A DNA stretch of 20,150 nucleotides from Anaerolineaceae bacterium UBA4775 (GCA_002403205.1 DHHJ01000017.1:1-20150), one strand, 5' to 3'; positions 1 to 8,573 are shown, counted from the first letter of the stretch. The notes: generated by a model from the letters alone, not told the origin. Program-made: numbers and translations.

Positions 1-2
1 AC

Positions 3-473
3 AGAAAGAATGTTACACCAACAACAAAAAGCGATTATGAACGACCCATATCTATAAGTTTTGGTCAAGATTCAAGTATAATTTCCGAAGGTGTTCTCGA
101 TAAAAAACCAGAAAACTTAAATATAACTTATAAAATTACAAATGAGAAAATAATCTTTGATCCTATTCTATTAAACAAAAAGGATGAATTTGGTATTGGT
201 CTTTTAGTTAAGGATTTTCAAGGTCAGGTAAAACCGACCTGTAGGATAATCGGGGTCAAAGAGATTAAATTCCAAACCAATAAATCTAAAAAGCCAAATG
301 ATGAATTTTGGTTATATTTAGTAGTAATCATATTTTCTACAGTTACTAATTACTTACTAGTAAATGAGCTATATGTATTGTTTGCAATTGTAACTATTTT
401 TACATTTATTCTTTTGAATGGGATTCGATACTTTATTAATCGCCGCTTAGAAAAATTAAGAAAATCAAATTAG
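3..473 (+). CDS. 5'-truncated gene, hypothetical two-TM membrane protein
   Basis: An open frame runs in from the left edge and ends at TAG (471-473). About 156 codons are visible and no start codon can be assigned. The first ~95 visible residues look like a soluble beta-rich domain, with segments such as LNITYKIT, FGIGLLVKDFQG and RIIGVKEI. They are followed by two hydrophobic segments (LYLVVIIFSTVTNYLLV and LYVLFAIVTIFTFILLNGI) and a basic tail RRLEKLRKSN, so the protein is probably anchored by a C-terminal helical hairpin. Codons are strongly A/T-ending (AAA, AAT, ATA, TTA), unlike every other gene in the window, which suggests recent acquisition. I do not recognise a named family. The long stop-free frame and coherent domain/TM layout support it as real; function is unknown. 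Confidence 0.7.
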   Translation, partial: RKNVTPTTKSDYERPISISFGQDSSIISEGVLDKKPENLNITYKITNEKIIFDPILLNKKDEFGIGLLVKDFQGQVKPTCRIIGVKEIKFQTNKSKKPNDEFWLYLVVIIFSTVTNYLLVNELYVLFAIVTIFTFILLNGIRYFINRRLEKLRKSN

Positions 474-583
474 CCTTTTCTTACTTAAGTGTAATACTAA
501 CCACATGATTCAATGAAACCAACAATATAGTGGGTTTCAATAATCAAATCTCAGCCAAGAAATCAATATTCTAAGGGATTTTC

Positions 584-673
<90 letters not shown>

Positions 674-993
674 CATTTTTCTTTTAATGGTGAATGGTGA
701 GTGGAGAATGGTATTAGTTATCAGGGAGTAGGTACTAGGTAATAGGTACTAGGTAATAGGTACTAGGCAATAGGTATTAGGTACCAGTAGTGCGGTTGTT
801 TTTCCGGACACTTTTTAGGGTGTTTAAATTAGGTAAACAAAGTTTAGACAGTAACATGAGCCATATTCTCATTCTAGAGTTTAATCATGCATTCCTGGGA
901 ACATCCATTCCCCCGTCCCTTGGCCTGCCCTATCTTCCGACCTGCTGCCTAATCACCTAATCCCCAATTCCTAATCCCTATTCCCCTATTCCC
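674..993. other. Non-coding interval with simple repeats
   Basis: I see no plausible gene in these ~320 bases. The interval begins with a G/T-rich stretch (GGTGAATGGTGAGTGG, near 689-704). Tandem 14-bp repeats follow at 729-784 and C/T-rich repeats of the opposite sense at about 947-999. The middle part (785-946) contains a small inverted repeat GTTTA/TAAAC near 820-836 but no recognisable insertion-sequence ends or protein remnants. The lipoprotein gene reading leftward ends at its border, with its TAG stop inside the C/T-rich repeats. Confidence 0.5.
729..784 (+). repeat. 14-bp tandem repeat, four units
   Basis: Four head-to-tail copies of TAGGTACTAGGTAA lie at 729-742, 743-756, 757-770 and 771-784. 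The first two are identical, the third differs by one base and the fourth by more. Each unit is itself two TAGGTA-like half repeats. This is a simple-sequence array, not a CRISPR: there are no spacers. Confidence 0.85.
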
Positions 994-999
994 CTATTC
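947..999. repeat. CCTA-type repeats, inverse sense of 729-784
   Basis: The stretch is built from CCTAAT and CCTATTCC words, ending in about three copies of CCCCTATT. Read on the minus strand it gives GGAATAGGGG-type units, so it is of opposite sense to the TAGG array at 729-784. The two arrays bracket about 160 bp. The stop codon of the lipoprotein gene (994-996) lies inside it. Confidence 0.6.
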
Positions 1000-1539
1000 C
1001 ACCAGCACCCCGGCATCTTCCAGGGCTTGTTTCAAACGCGGGTTGGCGCGCGGGTCTTCCCCGGTGAAGTTGCTCTCGCCCGGGTAGCCCAGGGAGATAT
1101 ACAGGGTCTGGCCGGCCGGGTCGCTGGGCTGCAAGATCACCACGCCGTCAAAGCTCAGGGAGGAGGCCAGCGTCCAAAAGGCGCCCGCATAAACCGGCTG
1201 TTCGTAGGCTTTCACTGCAAAGGGTATGCCGCTCGAGGGCAATCCGCCCATAAAGATCGCCAGCAGCCTGAAATACGCGTCTTCGGTCAGGTTGATGCCG
1301 TGGCGGTCCCAGTCGTAACTGACGATGTCTGCCGTGGTGAGAATGGGCATGACGTTTAATGGCAGCTTGTCCAGGGGGTAGTTTTTGATGTCCGGCCCTG
1401 TGATCTGTGAGTCGCCAACCAGGTAAAGGGCAAAGGGTTCGCCCTCCAGCGGGGCTGGCTCTTCTACTTCTGGCGGGGCCTGGCAGGCGCTCAGGGCAAA
1501 CAGGATCAGCAGCAGCATCAGGGTCATTTTTTTGATCAT
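994..1539 (-). CDS. Small putative lipoprotein, unknown function
   Basis: I start this at the ATG at 1537-1539 because a good ribosome site (GGAGA, four bases upstream) precedes it and it yields a clean signal peptide; a longer frame to 1617 lacks both. The 181-residue product opens MIKKMTLMLLLILFALSAC, a type II signal peptide with lipobox LSAC and lipidated Cys19. An acidic Pro/Glu spacer follows and then a ~140-residue domain with no family I recognise. It should be secreted and lipid-anchored to the outer face of the membrane. It is separated from the GNAT gene upstream by ~145 bp holding a possible promoter. Its last codons run into the repeat array at ~995, so the C-terminus may have been altered by that sequence. 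Confidence 0.7.
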   Translation of the reverse strand: MIKKMTLMLLLILFALSACQAPPEVEEPAPLEGEPFALYLVGDSQITGPDIKNYPLDKLPLNVMPILTTADIVSYDWDRHGINLTEDAYFRLLAIFMGGLPSSGIPFAVKAYEQPVYAGAFWTLASSLSFDGVVILQPSDPAGQTLYISLGYPGESNFTGEDPRANPRLKQALEDAGVLVE

Positions 1540-1625
1540 TGTGTCTCCATTTTTGACGGTGAGGTTGGTCTCACTCGAAAATTTGTTCATTAGCAGGATG
1601 TCAGTTTCCAGCAGCAACGTCGTAT

Positions 1626-1652
1626 ACTATACCACAAGATGTGCAGCGCACA
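1626..1652 (-). promoter_or_regulatory. Possible promoter and palindrome before lipoprotein gene
   Basis: On the minus strand a -10-like TATAGT occupies 1631-1626. Just upstream, 1640-1652 holds the inverted repeat TGTGC-AGC-GCACA, placed where a regulator could cover the -35 region. No convincing -35 hexamer is visible, so this is tentative. Confidence 0.3.
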
Positions 1653-1683
1653 CAGCGAGATGCATGGCACCTGTGATGTGCTT

Positions 1684-2229
1684 TCAGCCGTCCCCCTCAA
1701 GATTTTTCAGCATGCGCCAGGCAGGTTCGTTCACGTGGTGGACGACGCCGTCCGGGTCCCGGTACGACCAGATGCCGGGGCGCGAGCCGGTCACCTGGTA
1801 GCCCAGCCGTTTGTACAGGCGTAGCGCCGCCAGGTTGTCTTTGGCTACATTCAACGTCACATATCTGAAGCCGCGCTGGCGCAGGTCATCCTCAACGAAC
1901 TGCATTAAATAGGAGCCAATGCCCCGATTTTGCCAGGCCGACTTCACCCGGAATGCAAACACGTAGGCGCGATCTTTGCCGTTAGCGGCATCGCGCTCGC
2001 CGCTTTTGAGCATGACAAAAGCCTGCCCGATCAGTTCGCCCCCGGGCGCTGCGATCACCCACAGCAACGTCCGTCCCAGCAGGTTGCTGCGATACAGGTC
2101 GGCGAACATGGCGCGAAATTTCCAATACTCGCCCTCCCACTCCAGCCCGGGCAGGTCGGCTTTGGTCACCTGGCGGATGGTCAAGTCAGCCAAACGGATG
2201 CGATCCTCAGAAAAGTCGATATGGTTCAT
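1684..2229 (-). CDS. GNAT-family N-acetyltransferase
   Basis: This 181-residue protein should transfer an acetyl group from acetyl-CoA to an unknown substrate. The GNAT core is visible: beta strands AYVFAFRVKSAWQ, then the acetyl-CoA pyrophosphate loop QNRGIGSYLM, and later the region YVTLNVAKDNLAALRLYKRLGY typical of motif B, where a neighbour-rich loop precedes the LYKRLGY helix. I choose the ATG at 2227-2229, seven bases after the stop of the tRNA nucleotidyltransferase gene, over a longer frame starting at 2361 whose first 44 residues overlap that gene and look unlike protein. No strong ribosome site is seen, so translation is probably coupled to the upstream gene. The GNAT assignment is firm; substrate is unknown, with a ribosomal or other protein N-terminus only one of many options. 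Confidence 0.88.
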   Translation of the reverse strand: MNHIDFSEDRIRLADLTIRQVTKADLPGLEWEGEYWKFRAMFADLYRSNLLGRTLLWVIAAPGGELIGQAFVMLKSGERDAANGKDRAYVFAFRVKSAWQNRGIGSYLMQFVEDDLRQRGFRYVTLNVAKDNLAALRLYKRLGYQVTGSRPGIWSYRDPDGVVHHVNEPAWRMLKNLEGDG

Positions 2230-2236
2230 TTTAGTC

Positions 2237-4912
2237 TTAAGCGTCGGGGTCAGCGGACGTCTCTGCGGCCAGGAGATCTGCAAGCATCGCTTGTTCCTGC
2301 TCCGGGTTCTCAACCTTCCCATCCAGCCAGGCGTCACGCAGGGCGGTAAGTATACGCCCAAAGGCCGGGGAAGGTTTTAACCCCATGGCGCGCAGGTCGT
2401 CGCCGGTGGTCTCGGGCTCGATTGCTGCCCAATAGGCCGCATACTTGTAGAGCAAGTCCCGCAAATGATCGTCCGGGGTGATCAGGTAGGCAGCGTAAAG
2501 CGCCGCCCGGGGGACCTTTTCAAGCTCCCGCACGACGGCACTCACAGGGGCATTGACGAGGTCTGGCAGGCTGTGAACCACTTTGCTGGCCGCCACAAGC
2601 AAGATGCGCAGCTCGCTTTTGCAGCGCAGCCGGGAGACGATCGAGCGCAGGGTGGTCTCACGCAAATGCCCCAGCCAAACCAGGTAGCCCAGGGTTTGCT
2701 TACGGCTCAGGCTGCCAAGCCGTTCGGGCAGCGTCCAAACCGGGTCGATCTCGAGGTGGTCAAGCTGGTGAAGGCGTGACCCAATTTCGTCATCCCAGGG
2801 CAGGGCGGGGTGGATGGCATGCAGAATGCCCAGTTCAGCCAGGCGCCTCAGCATGTCCGGAGCCTTAGGTTCAACCAGGATCAGGGTGATCTCGTGACGG
2901 ATGCGGGCGCCGGTGAGCTTGTTGAGCAGCGGCAGGCTCTCTTCCATCAGTGCCAGGGTGCGCGGCTCGATCTGGAAATCGAACCGTTGCTCAAAGCGGA
3001 CCGCTCTCAGCAGGCGGGTGGCGTCATCCACAAAGGAGAGGGCATGCAGCACCCGGATACGGCCTTTGTGCAGGTCCGATAGCCCGCCCCAATAGTCATG
3101 GATCTTGCCGTAATGTTCGCCGTCCAGGCGCAATGCCAGGGTGTTGATGGTGAAATCGCGCCGGTGCAGGTCCATTTTGATGCTGCTGCTCTCTACCGTG
3201 GGCAGGGCAGCCGGCTGTTCGTAGAATTCGGTGCGCGCGGTGATCAGGTCCAGGCTTTCCGGCAGGTCGACGGCGGCCTGTTCTTCGGAAAGGGGTAGCT
3301 TACCAATTAGCTTTGCGGCGATGTCATGGATGACCCATTTGGCCGTGCCAAACCGGCGATGGGTGAGCACCCGGCCGCCGTAGCCATCTGACAAGCGGTT
3401 GGCAAAGAAGATCGCATCTCCTTCGACCACAATGTCGAAATCAAGGCTGGGACGGTCCAGCAGCAAGTCGCGTACGAAACCGCCAACCACAAAAACAGGC
3501 AGGTTGATTTTGTCCGCTTCTTCCGCCAGGGCGTGCAGCAATGCCAAACGGGCCGGGGGCACCACTTCAGACAGCTTTTCGGCCACCTCTTCCTGAGTCG
3601 GCATGTCTGGCATTGGGCTGAGGGTCTTCAGCAGGTCCGTGCGGGTGACGATCCCGATGATTTCACCGGTATGCTGAGAGACAACGGGCACCTGGCCCCA
3701 ATCGGTTTTTCCCATCAGGGTTTGCAGGGCTTCCAGTGAGGCGTCCGGGGTGATCTTGACCTCACCCGCTGCCATGAGGCTTTTGACCGTTAAGTCCAGG
3801 CCGTGGTTGATGGCACGGTCCACCTCGCGGCGGTTGAGCAGCCCCACCACGTGCCCGTTTTCAACAACGGGGAAGCCTTCATAACCGTAGCGCTGCATCA
3901 GCCGGCGGGCTTCATCCACGGGTGTGTCAGGAGAGAGGATCAGCGGGTCTTTGGACATGATCGTCCCGACGGTGACGGCCGGGCTGATGTGCCTTTCGAG
4001 GTCCCCGACCATTTTGGAGAACTGCTCATCCAGGAACCTGAGGGTCGCATCCCGGTCAAGGGAGCCTTCCGGGCGGACAAGGGCTGAGGCTGCCCGTTTG
4101 TGCCCACCGCCGCCCATCGATTCTGCGATCGTGGAAACGTTGACCTGGTCGCTGGTTGAGCGCGCCACCAGTCGGACCCCCTGCTGGGTGGCAACCAGCA
4201 GAAGGAGGGCATCTGGGTTGAGCACATCGCGCATTTTGTGCGCCACACTGGAAATCTCATCTTTGACATCCAGAGCATCAGCCTTGGCTGCCAGGATGGT
4301 CTGGTTTTCAATGATGTAGGTTTCGACATTCCTCATCAAGCGGTCGTAGAGTTTGCGCTGTCCTGGTGAAAGGGGCGGATACAAGAAACGGGTGACGATG
4401 TCCATATCTGCACCCTGGGCCAGGCAAAATCCCGCTGCCAGCAGATCTTCCGCAGTTGTTGAGCCGTAAGTAAAAGAGCCGGTGTCCTCGTATAAGCCCA
4501 GGGCCAGGGTTGTCGCCTGGATGGGGGTCAGTTCCACACCCTGTTCACGGATGCGCGCCACCAATTGGCTGGTATTGGAACCGTTATCCACCAAGTGGGT
4601 TTCCCATTCAGGGTTGAGGTCTTCACGGCGGGGGTGGTGATCGTAGACGACAATGCGGGTGTGCTCACCCATCCCCTTGATGGTGATCAGCGATTGGGTG
4701 TCGACCAGGATGATGGTATCTACGGTATCACGCGGCAGGTCTTTGAAGCTCACGTAGGGCAAGTCTGCCCCGTACTGGCTGATGAAGCGGCGGCCGTTGC
4801 GATTGATGCTGCGCGGCAGCAAGGGGATGGCGTCTGGGTACAGCAGCCAGGCCCCCAATTGGGAGGACAGGGCATCCATATCCGCTTGTTCGTGGGTCAG
4901 GATCACTTTCAT
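2237..4912 (-). CDS. DHH-CBS-CBS-tRNA nucleotidyltransferase fusion
   Basis: This 891-residue protein joins three modules. Residues 1-300 are a DHH/DHHA1 phosphoesterase: ADMDA (10-14), VDT (70-72), DHH (91-93) and GGGGH (267-271), all metal/substrate motifs intact. Residues ~315-432 are a CBS pair, usually a nucleotide sensor. Residues ~455-891 are a class II tRNA nucleotidyltransferase/poly(A) polymerase: GGFVRD (477-482), catalytic DFD (491-493), RRDFTIN (584-590), and DDATR (629-633), matching the EDxxR amino-acid template that selects C and A. Its main role is probably making or repairing the 3' CCA of tRNA. The sequence cannot say whether it adds CCA, only A, or only CC, since some bacteria split the job and long DHH-CBS forms exist among those. 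It lies 3 bp after the serine hydrolase gene. Confidence 0.92.
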   Translation of the reverse strand: MKVILTHEQADMDALSSQLGAWLLYPDAIPLLPRSINRNGRRFISQYGADLPYVSFKDLPRDTVDTIILVDTQSLITIKGMGEHTRIVVYDHHPRREDLNPEWETHLVDNGSNTSQLVARIREQGVELTPIQATTLALGLYEDTGSFTYGSTTAEDLLAAGFCLAQGADMDIVTRFLYPPLSPGQRKLYDRLMRNVETYIIENQTILAAKADALDVKDEISSVAHKMRDVLNPDALLLLVATQQGVRLVARSTSDQVNVSTIAESMGGGGHKRAASALVRPEGSLDRDATLRFLDEQFSKMVGDLERHISPAVTVGTIMSKDPLILSPDTPVDEARRLMQRYGYEGFPVVENGHVVGLLNRREVDRAINHGLDLTVKSLMAAGEVKITPDASLEALQTLMGKTDWGQVPVVSQHTGEIIGIVTRTDLLKTLSPMPDMPTQEEVAEKLSEVVPPARLALLHALAEEADKINLPVFVVGGFVRDLLLDRPSLDFDIVVEGDAIFFANRLSDGYGGRVLTHRRFGTAKWVIHDIAAKLIGKLPLSEEQAAVDLPESLDLITARTEFYEQPAALPTVESSSIKMDLHRRDFTINTLALRLDGEHYGKIHDYWGGLSDLHKGRIRVLHALSFVDDATRLLRAVRFEQRFDFQIEPRTLALMEESLPLLNKLTGARIRHEITLILVEPKAPDMLRRLAELGILHAIHPALPWDDEIGSRLHQLDHLEIDPVWTLPERLGSLSRKQTLGYLVWLGHLRETTLRSIVSRLRCKSELRILLVAASKVVHSLPDLVNAPVSAVVRELEKVPRAALYAAYLITPDDHLRDLLYKYAAYWAAIEPETTGDDLRAMGLKPSPAFGRILTALRDAWLDGKVENPEQEQAMLADLLAAETSADPDA

Positions 4913-4915
4913 GAC

Positions 4916-6412
4916 TTAATCAAACCACCAGTACGCTTGATCATCGAGGTTAAAGAAATTATAAACCGTCTGCGAAAGTCGTGCGATCAATCGGTTGCCC
5001 TGGTCAAAATCCAGGCGGGTTGAATCGTAGATGAAGACATTGAGAACGTAATCGCCACCCGGGGTGAAGACGATACCCACATCGCTCATCGAGCGCAGCT
5101 GCCCGTCCAATTCCTGCACCCAGCCGTGTTTGTGCGCTGCAGCGCCGGCAGGGGGCAGCCCGGCCTCGATCAGCAGGCCGATGCGGTTGCCCGAGAGGAT
5201 ATCGACCATCAACTGGCACTCGCTGGGGGTGATCTCGCCGGGGAAGGACTCGGTCAGCAGGCCGGTACCGTGATTGGCACAGGCATAGATGGCGGCCAGC
5301 AGTTGACCGGTTTCTGATGCCACGGTCTGGTTGTAAATATCCGGGTTCAGAAACACGTCGGTGCGTGCATTGGCGGGGGTATCAAACCGCTGGAGGAGCG
5401 GGGCTCCCAGGTAGAAGTAACCTGCCAGGAAGGTGTTCTGCATGCCCAGGGCGGCCAGGTCTTCAGTGACGATCAACGGCCCGCGCACTTCGTCCAGGTA
5501 GGCAGACATGAGCGTGTCGGCGGGGGGATTCTCGGAGAAGGCGATCATCTGTTCAAGCAGATTGACCACCGCTTCGGGGGTCGGTTCGGATGTCCGGCGC
5601 AACACCGAAACCATGATGGGGATCTTGATCGTGCTGGCCGCGGTGAAAGCCACATCGGGGGAAACGGTTTCACCACCCCGCACAGCAAAGTGCAGGACCT
5701 CACCGGTTTCCATGGACTGCAGGTAGAGCTCTGTCAGGTCATTGAACCCGATCCACTCCAGGTTATGGCGTAAAAAGGCTTCCAGCACTTCGTAGCTGGG
5801 GGAGTCTGCTGAGCATTGCCCGATCTGGAGGTCGACCTGGTGTGTTGTCGGCGAAAGCAAGGCCGTGCGGATGTCGTCCACAGCCTGGTCGACCAGCAGG
5901 CGCTGTCCGCCGCTGCCCGTGGTGAAGTTTGTCGTCCCGGGGATGGGTATCACGGGGCTGGGAGGTCGGGTGTAGCGGGGAGCAATTTCGTTTTGCAGAA
6001 AGGTGCGCAGCTGACCTTCGTCGACACTGGCGGTCAGGGGTACCTCGACAGGCGCTGAGGGGTTTTCACTGCCCTGCAGAAAAGCCCAAAAGCCCTTATT
6101 TTCGATTTGGCGGGCTGCTTCGGCTGCCAGGGCAGCCGGGTCGAAGGCGAAGCCCAGGTCGGCCGGGTCGGCCTGGACGGCGGTGCCATCAATGGTCAGC
6201 ACCAGGGGCAGGGCATAGTGCTCTGCCAGGCGGGCTTGTGCGGCAGGGACATCTAACCCGTCGACGGGGATGCCCGCAATGCGGCTGCCCACAGGGAAGC
6301 GGACGGGCTGCTGGGTGAACTGGTTGTATTCGACCAGGGCGATCACCAGGCTGCTCAGGAAGAAGAAGGCCCCCAAGATACCCAGGATCCACCGCACCGC
6401 TTTTGATTTCAT
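4916..6412 (-). CDS. Membrane-anchored class A beta-lactamase-fold serine hydrolase
   Basis: The 498-residue product has one N-terminal membrane helix (residues ~8-27) and an exported body. Residues ~35-195 resemble the PG_binding_4 type of putative peptidoglycan-binding domain found with YkuD and VanW proteins. Residues ~205-498 form a penicillin-recognising serine hydrolase with the three class A marks: STIK at 260-263 (nucleophile Ser260, Lys263), SEN at 293-295 in place of SDN, and KHG at 428-430 in place of KTG. It likely acts on cell-wall peptides or beta-lactams outside the membrane. The altered second and third motifs make a classical penicillinase less certain than a cell-wall-related enzyme. 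The ATG at 6410-6412 has AGGTG six bases upstream. It heads the set with the nucleotidyltransferase and GNAT genes. Confidence 0.85.
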   Translation of the reverse strand: MKSKAVRWILGILGAFFFLSSLVIALVEYNQFTQQPVRFPVGSRIAGIPVDGLDVPAAQARLAEHYALPLVLTIDGTAVQADPADLGFAFDPAALAAEAARQIENKGFWAFLQGSENPSAPVEVPLTASVDEGQLRTFLQNEIAPRYTRPPSPVIPIPGTTNFTTGSGGQRLLVDQAVDDIRTALLSPTTHQVDLQIGQCSADSPSYEVLEAFLRHNLEWIGFNDLTELYLQSMETGEVLHFAVRGGETVSPDVAFTAASTIKIPIMVSVLRRTSEPTPEAVVNLLEQMIAFSENPPADTLMSAYLDEVRGPLIVTEDLAALGMQNTFLAGYFYLGAPLLQRFDTPANARTDVFLNPDIYNQTVASETGQLLAAIYACANHGTGLLTESFPGEITPSECQLMVDILSGNRIGLLIEAGLPPAGAAAHKHGWVQELDGQLRSMSDVGIVFTPGGDYVLNVFIYDSTRLDFDQGNRLIARLSQTVYNFFNLDDQAYWWFD

Positions 6413-6576
6413 TGAAGCACCTGCCAGTCATTCATGGCCTGATTTTACCAGACGGGGGGATTTGGTATAAAGATTGAGAACATTCCAAATTGGGGAAAGG
6501 GGGTGCGTACCAATTCACTCAGCTGGTACTGGGACTTCACCGGTTGTAACTGACTTATCAAATGTAGCTATGAGAT
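6413..6576. promoter_or_regulatory. Spacer before serine hydrolase operon, weak promoter
   Basis: These 164 bp lie between the end of the GT-C-like gene and the start of the serine hydrolase gene, both on the minus strand. A minus-strand TAAAAT (6447-6442) is a possible -10, ~30 bp before the ATG, with a poor -35 about 18 bp upstream. I see no clear terminator for the upstream gene and no other gene. Confidence 0.3.
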
Positions 6577-8514
6577 TCACCGGTTTAACCTAAGCAAGAA
6601 CCCCTTTTTTTGTGCGGTCAGAAACAAGTGGATCAGGAGGATGATCAGGACCAGCAGGTTGAGCATATACCCCCAAAATTGGTAGCGATCAATGGGAATT
6701 ACCAACATGATGTGAGCCACCAAGTTCATCAGGGATGAGCCACTCAGCATGAGCAAACTTGCGTTCAGGCTATTTTTTTCTCTGATCCAGAAGACCAGCA
6801 TGATCACAACGGCAAAGGGCAATGCGAGGTTGGTGACTGTGAACACCACATTGCTAAGGCCAAGTCTGTAGCGGAATAGGTTGTTAAGCCAGACTGGTGG
6901 GTTGTAGGTGGATTTTAAGAATCTTGCATAGGGTTCGTAGCGCGGGCCATAAAAATGATGCGTTGACAAGCCTGGATTGATGAACATGCGATGGGCAATG
7001 ACCGTATTTTCGTTGCCGCGTCCTACCCTCGGGCTTCGTATAACAGACCGGGTCCCGAAATCGTATTTGTAAAGATTGCTGATCGCCAGGTAATCATCAA
7101 TTTTCTTGCCCAAGTAAGCTCCGGAGCTGTCCTGGACGATATCCCCTTCTTCCGAAAGCCTTCGCTCCAAAAAGCTCGTTAGTAACCGCTCTTGCTTCAT
7201 CGGGTTGCCTTGCGCCTGTAAGAAGGCGTTCCAGGCCAATGTGCTTACGATCACAAGGATCACCACAGCCAGGTGCATACCGAACAGGTAGGCCAGTTTC
7301 TTGAAGGACATCTTCTTGAAGAAAACCAACAGGCTTACAAGCAACAATGGAAAGTAAGCAGCACCAATATAGGGTTGTTTTATATGCCAGGCGATGGGGA
7401 CCATCACCAAATAGAAGGATGAAAGCCAGAAGAATCGTTTGGAAAATGGCTTGGATTGGTACAGTTTGATGGCGACAGCACAAGAGATAATGGCGATCGT
7501 CCCTGCAGCGAATTCTGTCAGCAAGGTGTGATAATAACCCAGAACTGTGGGGCTCATGGCAACGATCAGGAACACCAATAGTGCCACAATAAAGCGGTTT
7601 TTCCCTTTTTGGAGATTGAAAATATCAAATACGATCTGGCAGCCAAAAAAATAGGCCAGAATCTGGGCAAAGATCATTGAATAGAGCAGTGCTATCTGGC
7701 TGTGACCCATCAGCGTGAGGGTTAAGTTGATGTATAAAGGAAAGCCGATATACCTGATGGGGTCCCAGCTTGCCCAGGTGCCAGTGCTCATCACATTGGT
7801 GAGCCAAAGATAATGCGCAGAATCAAAAGTGACTGTAATGGGGTAAGCCAGATTTATGAGGATGATCAAGGGGATAAACACCCACACGCCCGCGCTGACG
7901 ATATAGCTCCACACCGCATCAGAATATCGTTCAGGGATGAGCTGTTTATTAAAGATGATCAGGATGACCAGCGCAGCCAGTAATGCCAGCCGGAGGTAAC
8001 TGACATGAAATGTAGCATCTGGATTCAATATAAAACTCTGGCAGGTTAGGACATCCCCCTCGGTATTGGTCAGGTCCAATCTCAGGCTGGTGACGTTAAT
8101 CGTCTTTGGCAGACTTACCGTGGTTTCGTCAGCGGTTAAGGGAAAAGTGATCGAATTTTCTTCCGTAAAGTCTTCATCAACCCTGCGATAATAAACCTGG
8201 CTCAATGCTTCCGGATTTGGGTTGGTGCATTGAATGGTCAGGTAGCGAATGCGGTCATCGATATCTCTGAGGGTGATATTTGGATCAATATGCTGTGAAA
8301 TTAACTGCCCATCCACGAGTTCAAAACCGTACAGAGGTGTATCAGTGACATGATAATCATATGTGCGTAAATTTTGAAAGGTGTTGACGAAAAACTGGTG
8401 GTTACTGGTGTTGATTTCGAGGAAAACGATAATAATTAACAGAAATATGAAGATAATGTTCCTTTTTAAGAACAGAACCCATTCTTTTTCCTGATTTTCT
8501 TGATGGTTGGCCAT
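6577..8514 (-). CDS. GT-C-like multi-pass membrane protein
   Basis: The 645-residue protein has an N-terminal membrane helix (~18-33), a ~130-residue extracytoplasmic beta-type domain (~40-165), and roughly ten further membrane helices, beginning at ~172-189 and ~203-225. The segment between, PITVTFDSAHYLW (225-237), has an acidic residue just after a helix, as in GT-C lipid-linked sugar transferases (ArnT/PMT type); D251 in SWDPIRYIGFP is another candidate. A large soluble loop lies at ~430-545. It is probably a glycosyltransferase using a polyprenyl-phosphate sugar donor at the outer membrane face, but no family-specific signature proves this and it could be an uncharacterised integral membrane protein. 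Codons are more A/T-rich than the flanking genes. The stop is 6577-6579. Confidence 0.75.
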   Translation of the reverse strand: MANHQENQEKEWVLFLKRNIIFIFLLIIIVFLEINTSNHQFFVNTFQNLRTYDYHVTDTPLYGFELVDGQLISQHIDPNITLRDIDDRIRYLTIQCTNPNPEALSQVYYRRVDEDFTEENSITFPLTADETTVSLPKTINVTSLRLDLTNTEGDVLTCQSFILNPDATFHVSYLRLALLAALVILIIFNKQLIPERYSDAVWSYIVSAGVWVFIPLIILINLAYPITVTFDSAHYLWLTNVMSTGTWASWDPIRYIGFPLYINLTLTLMGHSQIALLYSMIFAQILAYFFGCQIVFDIFNLQKGKNRFIVALLVFLIVAMSPTVLGYYHTLLTEFAAGTIAIISCAVAIKLYQSKPFSKRFFWLSSFYLVMVPIAWHIKQPYIGAAYFPLLLVSLLVFFKKMSFKKLAYLFGMHLAVVILVIVSTLAWNAFLQAQGNPMKQERLLTSFLERRLSEEGDIVQDSSGAYLGKKIDDYLAISNLYKYDFGTRSVIRSPRVGRGNENTVIAHRMFINPGLSTHHFYGPRYEPYARFLKSTYNPPVWLNNLFRYRLGLSNVVFTVTNLALPFAVVIMLVFWIREKNSLNASLLMLSGSSLMNLVAHIMLVIPIDRYQFWGYMLNLLVLIILLIHLFLTAQKKGFLLRLNR

Positions 8515-8573
8515 TTCTTAACTGTCTTTGTTGTATTTTGATGTTTTCTTGGTTTCAGCAAGTGATCGCAAAA

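Noticed and set aside
729..784. Short repeats as a CRISPR array
   Set aside because: The 14-bp units are contiguous with no spacers, and no cas genes are in view.
785..946. Possible insertion-sequence or MITE remnant between the repeats
   Set aside because: No terminal inverted repeats, target-site duplication or transposase fragment can be recognised; only a 5-bp GTTTA/TAAAC pair is seen.
2230..2361. 44-residue N-terminal extension of the GNAT gene
   Set aside because: It overlaps the end of the nucleotidyltransferase gene in another frame and shows no GNAT homology; the ATG at 2229 gives a normal-length protein.
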